Shown here piece after piece: positions 1 to 10,263 of a stretch of 64,000 nucleotides of DNA. The position numbers and the translations under genes were made by a program. The notes under the pieces are model-generated. The model saw nothing but the letters and a program-made list of their open reading frames with translations, ran no database searches and had not been told where the DNA came from. The DNA is from Basidiobolus meristosporus CBS 931.73 (lineage: Eukaryota; Basidiobolomycota; Basidiobolomycetes; Basidiobolales; Basidiobolaceae), in the NCBI GenBank assembly GCA_002104905.1, contig MCFE01000459.1, positions 1-64,000 of the forward strand, given 5' to 3'. Each line of letters starts with the position of its first letter. The first letter of the stretch is position 1.

Positions 1-720
1 GACTCATCCAGGCAACAGCTCCAAAGTATCAGACAGAGGGTAAGTGAATACCTTGAGGAATCAGATGGTGAGCTTCAGGAGGAAGAATACAGACCGCGGG
101 CAACATCGTCCAGATTGCGCCAGCACGCCTCGCTGGATTCCCTACCATCTCTTGCAACCACAGCGCGCCGGCGCACGTCAGTCCAGACCACGCCAACACC
201 CTTTACCAGAACGCCCCGCGTCGAGTCAACGCGCGTCGGGTCAACGAGCGCGCTTCAGAGCAAAACTACGAGAACTCGCCAAACTGCTCATTTAGACACA
301 AGTCCATTGGAGCTGACCAAGTCGCGTCAACATGCGGCATCCCATCGAACTCAGCCAAGGGCCATCTCAACACGTCAAGGCGCGCCTGTGCGTGCCGTTT
401 CGCCCAACCATCAGCAAGTTACTTCTGGTGAACTGACTGATGATGACCAACATGAAGTGCCTCAACCACCAGAGCCCTTGGCAAGTAAAAGAACGCGTCA
501 GCGCGTGGCACTACAGGCCGGTTCAGTTAGTTCAGTCGGAGCGATTCAGCGCGGCCAAGCTGCAGCATTGCAGTCATCAACTAGGAGGCAAAATACTGAC
601 TACAAATACACAAGTAGCCAAGATGATAGTCAGCCTGGAAGTAGTATAGGTGTGCAAAGTGAGTCACTACCAAATGCTTCAGTAGTAATCCCTGTGAGAA
701 AAAAACCCAGGAGAAGATGA
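1..720 (+). CDS. Harbinger ORF1 accessory protein, C-terminal part (5' end outside window)
   Basis: Frame 1 is open from the first base to the stop at 718-720, so about 239 residues of the ORF1 C-terminus are intact. The N-terminal part seen in the copy at 10264-11524 is cut off by the window edge. The visible portion is low complexity, rich in Ser, Thr, Arg and Gln with many T-R pairs. It has an acidic patch (ELTDDDQHEVPQPPEP) and ends in a basic RKKPRRR tail that could be a nuclear localisation signal. In PIF/Harbinger elements the second gene usually encodes a DNA-binding partner that helps the transposase enter the nucleus. I see no clear Myb/SANT domain here, so that role is inference. 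The coding sequence is strikingly rich in CpG. Confidence 0.7.
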   Translation, partial: DSSRQQLQSIRQRVSEYLEESDGELQEEEYRPRATSSRLRQHASLDSLPSLATTARRRTSVQTTPTPFTRTPRVESTRVGSTSALQSKTTRTRQTAHLDTSPLELTKSRQHAASHRTQPRAISTRQGAPVRAVSPNHQQVTSGELTDDDQHEVPQPPEPLASKRTRQRVALQAGSVSSVGAIQRGQAAALQSSTRRQNTDYKYTSSQDDSQPGSSIGVQSESLPNASVVIPVRKKPRRR

Positions 721-1463
721 TGCGATCGCTTTGAATCGCTCACATTCGTAATGATCCCGACAACCCTTTTTTTTTGCGATCCGAATCGAGCCATCGCAAA
801 TCAGTGATCATCAAATTTTTGATATAAGTAATATCAAGGTCGTCTCACATTTGAGACAGAACCCCTATAAATAAACACCCTGCATATATATACGTCATCT
901 GTAATACCAGTGCAGCAATTGGATCTGTTCCGCACCTACACAATCGCTTGCGTGCTAGCTATGACACCTAGCCCAATCACTAGGATCAGGGATTTACTTG
1001 CTCAATGGGCAAAATGGGATATTTGTTGGCGAATCAGGTAGCTTTTTTAGTAGTCAGTGAGCCAATTGGGGGATGCCAGCTTCAGGATACTTTTGGACCA
1101 ATTAACCACTGAGATACCGTCCAATTGGAGTGAGGGTAACCAAAATGGTAAGTATCAGTATAGTTTATAGTGTGATACACATTTATTTCCATTTACATTA
1201 AAGAAACATATCCAAATACCGGATTTTACCTGCCATTATAGCGGTATCCGATTGCGCACGTGATGCAAACATTACGAGTTGGCACGATCATCCGTGCCAA
1301 CCTCATTGTGTCAGATTGTGCCATAGTGTGCGAGATCGTCCCGCATAGTGCAAAATTGTCCAAGAACGATCCTGTCTTCTGGTAGCCATAATATCGCGCC
1401 CGATTGTTCTTTGCGACCGCGGATCGCGCCATGCGCCCTGGCACGGTACGATGGAACAAGTCT
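721..1463 (+). repeat. Harbinger subterminal non-coding region and terminus
   Basis: The region contains no gene. It is nearly the reverse complement of 9521-10263 and is also matched by 15895-16637 and in part by 2559-3063, so it is the conserved ORF1-side subterminal arm of the family. It includes a T tract near 767-776, a short TATATATA stretch near 886-893, and repeated GTGCnnnnTTGT-like words in the last 200 bp that could bind transposase. The outermost bases are CAAGTCT. Confidence 0.7.
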
Positions 1464-1466
1464 AAT

Positions 1467-2558
1467 ACAAGAAGGGCCTAGTCAAAGTAAAATAAAGGGC
1501 CCTGCAGTGATAAAGGTACAGATAAAGGGAAAAAAAGCCTATCAAAGCAAGGTACAGCAAAGTGGGAGAAATAAGCTGCAATCCTTGCCACCAACTCAGT
1601 GAAGAGTAATTGTGATGATCCTGCTAAAAGTCCATCATAAAACTTAGCTTGTACAGCTTAGAGGCATTGATACTGTTAGGACACTGTTCAAAGACTGTTA
1701 AAAAAAGTAGTTACCCAGAGGTCTTTCCAATATTCAAGTACAACTTCTTGTGCACTATTCATGAAGAGGTCTGCAACCACTTGGTGTGCCTGTTAATATT
1801 CAAAAGTTTCACTGTAGGCATTGTGATAGACATCTGAGTTTGTCATACTATTGCTTTGTTTGTCAATAGGATCTTCATTCACACTGAAATGGAGGATGTG
1901 GATGTAGTGGTAGCCAAACTACCTTTCACTGCATGCTCATACACCTCACTGGAGTGTAGCTTAACTGCCTGCTCTTCCAACTTGTGTGAAATTAGCTGCA
2001 GTGTTTTTAGTACCTCTTCGTGTCTATCATGGGATTTAGCCTGTACTGGCCAGGGAGCAATAATTGGTGGGAGCTACAGCCTTTTTCTCACATGTACCAC
2101 TCTCTGGCTTAGGTAGACTTTTTTCCCTTTACCTTCAACTTCATCACAACCAAGTCCCTCATTGTAACTCTGAATGAGTGCCTCTTGTTTAATAGGGCTA
2201 TATATATATGTGTGCATGTGGTGCTACAACCATATCCACAATTCTTACGTTTGCAGGTCATCATTGAGTCTTACATTCATGTAGGTGCAATGTCTCAAAT
2301 ACACGGCTGTTGTATATTCACATGAGTATTGACCTAAAAGTGCTATATTGGTATTACATTGCTGAAGGTCAAACTGTTTACCCTATGGACAAGACTACTT
2401 TAACTTAATGCTGTAAGAGAAAAGAAAAAACACCATGTGGCTATGGTAGTATGCCTTTCAGTCATGAGGCATGCAGACAGTATAGAAAGTATTACAAGGA
2501 TCACAGCCAGTGTTTTACCAAACAATTCATATTTGACAATTCATCATTTGATAGTGGG
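1467..2558. mobile_element. Rearranged tnp2 (CACTA/Plavaka-like) element fragment
   Basis: Bases 1470-1600 match the second gene of the tnp2 element at 53841-55800 in plus orientation. From about 1605 to 2190 the same gene appears in minus orientation (compare 55100-55550). From 2195 to 2558 there is the divergent intergenic region and then the start of the tnp2 gene in plus orientation, including remnants of a Cys/His-rich N-terminal motif near 2400-2520. No long open frame survives. The two opposed pieces of gene 2 suggest an inversion or a second partial insertion. Confidence 0.6.
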
Positions 2559-3063
2559 TTAGCTGACACCTTGTCTATTCACTAAGATCAGGGATTTACT
2601 TGCTCAATTGGCAAAATTAGATATTTAATGGTAAATGTGATAGCTTTTGTATTGGTCAATAAGCCAGCTGAGGACTGTCAGCTTCAGGATACTCTTAGAC
2701 CAGTCAACTATTGACATACCATCAAATTGGAGTGATGGTGGCAAATATTGAAAGTATAAGTGGAATTTGTAGTGTAATATGCATTTATTTCCATTTACAG
2801 TAAAGAAAAATATCCTAATACTAGATTTATGTAAAACAATAGTGGCATCCAATTGCGCACATGATATAAGTACTACAAGTAGGCGCAATCATCTGTGCCA
2901 ACCTCATTGTGTCAGCCTGTACCATAGTGTGCAAGATTGTCCCACATGGTGCAAACCGTCTAAGAGCAATCTTGACTACTGGTAGCTGTAATATTACACC
3001 CAATTGCTCTTAAAGATATGGCATTGTGCTGCACACCCTGGAAGAGTACAATGGAACAAGTCT
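2559..3063 (+). mobile_element. Harbinger terminal fragment E
   Basis: This matches 957-1463 base for base over long stretches, with many substitutions. It ends with the family terminus CAAGTCT at 3063, followed by AAT. Only the ORF1-side end survives; there is no coding sequence. It abuts another Harbinger remnant on the right and tnp2 sequence on the left. Confidence 0.65.
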
Positions 3064-3339
3064 AATGGCTTATAACTTGCCAACATCAATTGCCATGTAT
3101 CCCATCATTAGTATACAAATATTATCCTCAGACATTGACTTACTGACTTAATGGATGAGTTATTCTTAAGTCTGTAATCAAATATAAAAATTGGAACTGA
3201 TGTGATCTGATCCATGACAATGCAATCCAAGATGCTTTGTATAAAATCTATGGAAAATTGACATTCACCTTAGTTCTCATATATTGGTCTTACAAGAACA
3301 GCTTGATACCATTATAGTACTGAATAAGTATACAAATCC

Positions 3340-5240
3340 ATCACTGTGGTCCCTATGCCAGGTTTCAGCTCATCTTAAGAGCAACTTAAATAAAATCTAT
3401 CTCCCAGGTCACAAGCACAGTTCAGACCAGCAAAGTCAATCTTGTATACATTGAAGCCCTTCCCAAATGCTTTAGTTAGGCTCAAGTGTCCATGATGAGC
3501 CTTCATGCTGATAATTGGGCACTACTCATTAATCTAGCCAAGCTGGATATCTCAGAGAGTCAACAGTGATCACAAAATCTGAGTAGAATGCTGTGGATTG
3601 AGTTCTTCATCAAGATGTCAGCAGATGTTTGCACAAAGATATAAAACAAGACTAGTATTGAAACTAAGAATCAGCTGAAATTGACTGAGTTGAATAAGAA
3701 AGCTGCATGCAAGCAATTTCATACATATTTTATACATAAAGAACCAGACGCATCCATTGGTGCTTGAACTAGGAACCAAGGAGCTTCAGAAAGACTCCTT
3801 GGCTCAAAGAATCAATGTACTGCTTGATCTATTAATAGAGTAAAGCAGCCTCTGACAGTAATATACACAGGACTCATCCAGGCTACAGTTCAAATGTATC
3901 AGACAGAGGGTAGGTGGGTACTTTCAGGAATCAGAAGGTGAGCTTCACAAGGAGGAATGCAGATCATCAACAACTGCATCAAGATTACTTTAGTATGCTT
4001 TCTGGGATTCCTTACCAAGCTTTGTATGCCAGGATACCAGCATCTTCAGGTTCAATCTACACCAACATCCTTGACCAGAGCACTATGCATCAAGTCAATG
4101 TGGATTTTGCCAACATGTGCAGTACAGCAGAAACTTCCAGAACTTGCCAAACTGTGCAATTATGTCAACAAGTCATATAATGCCTGCACATGTTTTCACT
4201 CCTGACCAACTTTAAGTCAGTTTTGAGAACCAACCAACAACAATAGACTTGTTCTGTTGGATAGTGCCACATTGAGCCATGAGTGCCAAATGATGCCATA
4301 GTGTGCCAGTGAGGCCAAGTGAGTCTATACTTGGCCACAGAGTGTGAAACATAGCTCTACATCTTCATGCAAAGCAGCCCCTATGTTTCACCCATTGTAC
4401 TGGGGAAAATCCACTTTTTGACCTTTTTTTTGAGATCAGTGTTATGCATGATGTGTAAGAGCACAAAAGGATTGAAGACATGTGCTTGTTACTCAATACC
4501 CATGGCACTCTGAATCAAGCCTCTGTGGCTTGTAACATGTCACAAAAATGCATGGCACTATCTTGGTCCGCTGGTACTATCTGGCACTATATTTAAATAT
4601 TAGCCCTAAAGTAAAACCTATATAAAGCACTTATAGTGCCAGATAGTACCAGTGGACCAAGATAGTGCCATGCATTTTTATGACATGTTACAAGCCACAG
4701 GAGCTACATTTAGAGTGCCATGCGTATTGAGTATCAGATGCATGTATTCAGTCTTTCTGTGCTCTCACACATACTGAACAATGTTGATCCAAAAAAAAAG
4801 GTCAAAAAATGAATTTTCTCCAGTGCAATGGGCAAAGCACAGGGGCTGCTTTGCATCAAGATGTAGGGTCATCTTTCACACTCTGTAGCCAAGTTTGGGT
4901 TTACTATGTCTTTCTGGCATGCAATGGCATTATTTGGCACCCATGGCTCAATGTGGCACTATCTAACAGAACAAGTCTAATATACTGGAAGTACCATACT
5001 GCAGGAACCTTAAGCAGGTAAAGATACATGTCAGCATGTGGTACTTCTGGCTAGTTCTATAGCAATATCTTAGCTCAGTGCGGCCAAGCTACAGTATTGA
5101 ATTCATTATTCAGAAGTCATCATAGTTACTGCAAGAACTCAGATAGCCAAGATGATTGTCCACAAGGAAGTGGCTTATATGTGAAATATATTTACTACCA
5201 TATGCCCCAGAAGTAATCCCTGTGCAAAAAAAACTAGAAG
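3340..5240 (+). pseudogene. Decayed Harbinger ORF1
   Basis: Translated pieces match the ORF1 proteins at 10264-11524 and 13574-15894. Recognisable are the 'IWALLIN' block near 3500-3560, the central block near 3600-3760, and the start of the low-complexity C-terminal region near 3870-4240. The C-terminal tail resumes after the MITE at about 5046-5235. Stops and frameshifts occur throughout and CpG sites have mostly become TpG or CpA. It cannot encode a full protein. Confidence 0.6.
4245..4978. mobile_element. Foldback MITE with long inverted arms (734 bp)
   Basis: The two arms, 4245-4591 and 4633-4978, are near-perfect reverse complements of about 346 bases each, separated by a roughly 40-bp loop. 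The ends read AGACTTGTTCTGTTGGATAG and its complement, and AAT flanks both ends as a 3-bp target duplication. The outer 26 bases match the transposase-side terminus of the Harbinger elements (compare the complement of 12926-12951). It has no coding capacity. I infer mobilisation by the Harbinger transposase; a transcript would form a long hairpin. Confidence 0.88.
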
Positions 5241-5356
5241 TTGATATAATCATCATAAATTACATTTGTTTGCTTGATTCACACAAAAGTAATATGTAGC
5301 AATCCTAACAGTACCATCCAACTGCAATGACTGCTGAATTTTTATGCAAGTAACAT

Positions 5357-6797
5357 AGTTACAGGTTTTGGTGCAAGAGCTGTAGAGGAATAGGGAGTTT
5401 AGCTAGTATTGTATTCACTAAGACTTGAACTGATCTTTATTGAGGTTCCAGCAGCTCCTTAAATACATTTTGCCAGATCAATTGTTGACTAGTTATATTC
5501 TCCAATGTAGGCTGTGGCAGATGACTCATTTGATTGCATCATCATCACCCAAAAAAATCCTACAAAATATGTCTATTTCTGTCTGATAACAATCTGCTGA
5601 TTCATTTGCTGACTAATGCTACTGATTTGATAGATAATACTGATATACTGATAAGCTAAGCATATAACTAATTGATTTGAACAAAACTGATCTAATTTAA
5701 ACATTCAAGCAGTGTGGTGGGGCCACAGTGACACCCACTGACAGATGTGCTTGTTCCCATATTTTCTACTTCCCTATATCTCTACTACACTTATTTTAGT
5801 TTTATTCCATTTGTCTTACCTGATCAGTACTATCCCATAAGCTGGTTGACTATTACACCTGCTTACCTTATTCCATAAGTTATCCCTCACTCTATGTAAG
5901 ATTACTAGCTATAAGTGCTTCTATATTAAGCAAGTACCTGTGCCAGTGCCCATGACACATGATCAACCTGTCTCACCATCCCTACCATTTTCATACCATA
6001 TATGGTATCCCTATGTTACATAGGCTTCATGGTTCTGATTCCTGATTGGTTGGATGCACTGTACCTCTTAGAACCTTACAGCACCTACTTAGAACACTCT
6101 TAGCTCATTCTGATGTCATTAAGATTTCTATTGATCTCCAGAACCTTCTGGAACACCATGTTTAGTAATAACTTAGCCAGTGAGAAAAGTATATAAAGGA
6201 GGCTATCACTCATCAATAAATCATTATCCCTTTGATCAATATACCAACTTGTGGATTAGTGTGATCACTGCTACCCGCTGCTACCTGAACTTCCAACCCC
6301 AGATCACAGGACACTCCCAGGAAACCATGCTGACAGCCAACTGACCTTGGAGGCACTGCTTGTGAGGAATACTCAGAGTAGGTATCTCTTATTATATTTG
6401 ATTCTTTACCAATTTGTTCTTGTACAGGCAAAGGTACTTTTATGTCTTTGTTACTTTTGACCACAGCTGCATTCTTATCAAGTCCCTGCTGGTGGAGTTT
6501 ACAATTGTTTTGACTTTGGAAGTTTTAGTACATTGTTATCTCAAAGGACACTGAACCCAGCATATACTTTTGTTAAAATGCCAACTAAGATGGGGATTGT
6601 AGCTCAATAGTTTTCCCTTGACAGGCTTGTGGCTTCATTCCCCATCATATTAGATTAGAGACAGAACCCAAGTATTCCTAGCAAGCTTTTGCCTGAGGTT
6701 ATTGCACCCAGTGAACACCCCACGCAAAAAACCTTGAGAAGTGCTGAACGTATCTCTCCCTTGGACTTATACACCACCACAGCAAAAGATCATAACA
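5357..6797 (-). repeat. 3' LTR of gypsy-3, split by element X
   Basis: Read on the minus strand, it matches the 368-bp LTR of gypsy-1, starting at the GATCATAACA complement (6788-6797) and ending near 5357. Element X sits close to the LTR start, flanked by GCAG (5709-5712) and GCAA (6782-6785), a 4-bp duplication with one G-to-A change. Confidence 0.8.
5713..6781. repeat. Solo LTR-like element X, copy 1 (about 1.07 kb)
   Basis: The element starts TGTGGTGGGG and ends CCACCACA, with TG...CA ends. Two further copies lie at 14280-15349 and 62642-63714. A TATA-like AGTATATAAAGG lies near 6188-6199 with AATAAA-like sequence shortly after, as expected for an LTR promoter and polyadenylation region. 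There is no coding sequence. The 4-bp duplication supports an integrated LTR, but no full-length parent element is present in the window, so a non-LTR element cannot be excluded. Confidence 0.65.
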
Positions 6798-8721
6798 TTC
6801 TACACTACTAATGTTGAGAGGGCTCTCCTGAATATCTTTTCTTGTGATACTAATATCTTGATGGTTTGGTATTATCAGCAAGTCTTGCAATCTTGAGTCT
6901 GTCCCTATGCACTAAGTCTTCCCATATATTGCCTTGTTTGTCCACTGGTTGGTAAGTTGCAAGTGGACATTCTCTGATGATCTTGAATGGTCCTGGCCAT
7001 TGTGGCTCAAACTCCATGTCTTCAAGCAGTGTATTATATTAAGCATCTCCATCTCATGTACTGCATAGTTTGCTCTGCTGAGTTCAGTTTCTTGGATTCA
7101 AAGGAATTGGGTTAGTCCTGTCCCTTGTGATCTTGGCTCCACACTCCACCAATTGCATAATCTGAAGCATCTGTGTGCAGAGTAAACTTTTTTCTGGAGC
7201 CAGGTATTCTTAAGCTTGGCAGCTTAGCAAGCTCATTCTTGAGTGTCTGAAAGGTTGTCTCACAGGCTACGTCCCACTTGTAGGTATTGTCTTTCTTGTG
7301 GATATCAGTTAAAGGGGCTGCAATACTTGCAAAGGACTTGACAAATCTCCAATAATAGGAAACCATTCCAAGGAATGATCTGAGCACTGATATGGTATGG
7401 GGCTGCTTCAGATTCTTGACAACTTCAACCTTATTAAGGTCTAAGATTACTCCTGTATTAGTAACTATGTGTCCAAGATATTCAACATGTTCCTTGAATA
7501 ATTCACACATGTGTAGCTTGCCATAAAGCTTATTCTCTCTTAGCTTCTTTAAGATCTTTTTAATGTGCACCAAGTGACCCTCTTCTGTCTTGCTCTATAT
7601 CAATATATCATCTAGGTAAATTATCACAAACTTGTCTAAGTACTCCTGGGAGACAGTCTGCATCAGGGTCATGAATGTTACAGGGGCATTGGTGAGGCCA
7701 AAACTCATGAACAAGTACCTATAATGTCCATATCTGGTCCTGAATGCTGTCTTAGTGATGTCTTCTGGCTTCACCCTAATCTGGTTGTATCCTGACATGA
7801 GGTCAATCTTGCTGAAAATAGTGGTTCCATTTAGTTTGTCCAAAAGCTCATCAATCTAAGGTATGGATTACTTAATCTTCACATTAACTAAGTTGAGGGC
7901 TCTGTAGTCTGCAAACATCCTAAGTATTCCATCCTTCTTCTTCACAAAGAGTACTGGTGCTCCCCAAGGTGACTTGCTGGGTCTGATATATCCTTGCTCC
8001 AGTAACTGATCTATTTGTCTCTTTATCTCTTCCAACTCCAGTTGACTCATTCTGTAAGGTGTCTTACTCACTTGAGGGTTATCTCCTGTTTCAATGGTAT
8101 GATCCATGTCTCTGACTGGTGGTAGGCTTACAAGCTAATCTGGAAATACATCTGAATACTCCATCAAAAGAGTCTGGACCTTGTTGGGTACTGGAGTAGA
8201 AGAATCCTCCTGAATTACTGCCATGAGGAACATCTAGGTGCCTTTTCTTAGTGCTCTAGAGAACTGTGTCTTGCTAAGGTCACTTGTTTCACACACACTG
8301 GTATGGACCAAGTTAAAATCCAGTCTGGCAAATAATAGCTCATAGGTCTTGTTGCCCTCCTGGATCTGAGTAGCATGGGTTCTCCAGTTGATTGATGGAT
8401 TACAACAAAATAGTCAGGTTTTCCCAAGTACAAGGTCAAGCTTGCAGTTCCCAAATGTATGGGCCCGTAGATCTTCTTCATAGTCATTAATCTTCATCCT
8501 TACTGGCTGAGTAATATGGTTGATTATGTGAGAGTTCCCATCAGCTGTTGAGACTAAAGCTGATTTGGTGGGTTCTGAGTTGATTCTAGCTTTTGAAGCA
8601 AATGGTTGTGACATGTAGTCATGCAATGCTCATGAGTCAATCATGATCTTGACAGGTACTCCAATGATTACTCCAATCAAGTATGATAGCTTTCCTGAGT
8701 TTGAGGTCATCTGGGATAGGT
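6798..8721 (-). pseudogene. Gypsy-3 pol remnant (protease, RT, part of RNase H, C-terminus)
   Basis: On the minus strand this matches gypsy-1 gag-pol. From 8721 downward come the protease region (near 8620-8640 the motif is altered), the linker, and reverse transcriptase with an intact YLDD box near 7607-7618. Then come the start of RNase H ([10 protein letters not shown] near 7150-7180) and, after an internal deletion, the extreme C-terminus and polypurine region. Several stops break the frame, for example between the pieces 7868-8107, 7595-7843 and 7112-7573. In Ty3/gypsy elements these domains copy the RNA genome and insert the cDNA; this copy cannot make a working polyprotein. Confidence 0.85.
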
Positions 8722-10263
8722 ATTAGACTTGTACTCTTGGTTAGTGCCACATAGTGCCAGCCTATTTATAGTGCTGGATTGATCTTGCACTATCTGGCAT
8801 TATAATTTCTACCATCATGCCAGTGGTAGGTTGTAGTTACTGGTAATTTTACTCAATCTTACTTATGTTGCTCAGAGTAGTGCTTTCCTTGTTTTATTTA
8901 CTCTTCATAGTGCTCCAGACACATTTCTCTCAGAGGATGTCTTCTTGTATATGTATACTGTGCATTGATAAGTATCTTTACTATTTTACCTATTCTGCTG
9001 TTTTCACCTATATATGACTCTCCTCAGTATTTACCTGCCAATATGCTGAATCTCTTCAGATATCCAAATTTATGCTCTACCCTCACTCTGAAATGATTAA
9101 ATATCTCATTGCAGAGCTTCTGCTTCCTGCTACGCACACCATTCCTTGGCTTCCTATAAGCTGTAATACATCCTAATCTCTGACAATCCTCTCCTATATA
9201 GGCTAAGTCTGCCATACATTTCTCCCCTCTACTGAATTCTGGATGATTTTCTACCCAGAGTGCTTTGTCATGCCTGCTTCCAGCAAATGGCCCACTAAAC
9301 CAGATGATGTTACCCTCAATGTCGGACAGTGCTTGAAACTTCACACAGTGTGCATTGTACTTGCCAAAATAAAAGTGCCTCTGCCCTCTAGAAGGCCTGT
9401 TAATCCTGACTGGAAAGGTATCCAAAAGTTCCCTGTATGGAACCTGTTTCTGAACACTCCGGGATATGCAATTCTATTGGAACTTCTGAGCCTAGTATTC
9501 CAAGCCTGCTCTAAGTCATTAGACTTGTTCCATTGTACCATGCCAGGGTGTGTGGTGCAATCCGCGGTTGCAAAGAACAATCAGGTGCAATATTATAGCT
9601 ACCAGAAGGCAGGATTGTTCTTGGACAATTTTGCACTATGCGGGACAAACTCGCACACAATGGCACAATCTGACACAATGAGGTTGGCACGGATGATTGC
9701 GCCAACTTGTAATGTTTGCGTCATGTGCGCAATTGGATACCGCTATAATGGCAGGTAAAATCCGGTATTTGGATATGTTTCTTTAATGTAAATGGAAATA
9801 AATGTGTATCACACTATAAACTACACTGATACTTACCATTTTGGTTACCCTCACTCCAATTGGACGGTATCTCAGTGGTTAATTGGTCCAAAAGTATCCT
9901 GAAGCTGGCAGCCCCCAATTGGCTCATTGACTACTGAAAAAGCTACCTGATTTGCCATCAAATATCCCATTTTGCCGATTGAGCAAGTAAATCCCTGATC
10001 CTAGTGATTGGACAAGGTGTCATAGCTGGCACGCAAGCAATCGTGTAGGTGCAAAACAGATCCAATAGCTGCACTAGTATTACAGATGACATATATATAT
10101 GCAGGGTGTTTATTTATAGGGGTTCTGTCTCAAATGTGAGACAACCTTGATATTACTTATATCAAAAATTTGATGATCACTGATTTGCAATGGCTTGGTT
10201 TGGCTTGCAAAAAAAAAGGGTTGTCGGGATCATTACAAATGTGAGCAATTCAAAGCAATCGCA

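Larger units (their letters stand above)
1..1463 (+). mobile_element. PIF/Harbinger-type element A, ORF1-side part
   Basis: This segment matches, in opposite orientation, the ORF1 half of the complete element at 9521-12951. It holds the C-terminal part of ORF1, then about 740 bp of non-coding subterminal sequence, and ends with the family's terminal bases CAAGTCT at 1463 followed by AAT, the usual 3-bp target duplication. The transposase half lies beyond the window start. CpG dinucleotides are well preserved compared with other copies here, so it is probably a young copy. Confidence 0.8.
3067..5356 (+). mobile_element. Harbinger element F, decayed, split by a MITE
   Basis: It starts inside the intergenic region between transposase and ORF1 (compare 13310-13450), runs through a plus-strand ORF1 remnant and stops where the gypsy-3 LTR begins at 5357. 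The transposase half is missing. The MITE at 4245-4978 interrupts it and is flanked by AAT on both sides. Confidence 0.65.

Noticed and set aside
115-720. Treating 115-720 as a complete separate gene
   Set aside because: The frame is open from base 1 and continues the ORF1 seen in other copies; the apparent start is a TTG inside the gene.
4550-4673. Rho-independent terminator or attenuator at the MITE centre
   Set aside because: The hairpin is explained by the arms of the MITE, the genome is eukaryotic, and no gene ends here.
6213-6464. Minus-strand frame inside element X, repeated at 63092-63412
   Set aside because: It is partly conserved between X copies, but X copy 2 does not keep it open and the region fits an LTR; no domain seen.
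6588-6650. A real tRNA gene in element X
   Set aside because: About 60 bp is too short, the anticodon arm cannot be formed and the B box is poor; kept only as a tRNA-like finding.
5713-6781. Element X as a TIR DNA transposon
   Set aside because: Only about seven terminal bases are inversely repeated (TGTGGTG/CACCACA), and an LTR-like TATA plus AATAAA layout is present; not excluded but less likely.
9243-9758. Plus-strand frame of 171 codons
   Set aside because: It is the antisense of the minus-strand transposase remnant and crosses the element B border; no protein match and no conservation of the plus-strand frame.
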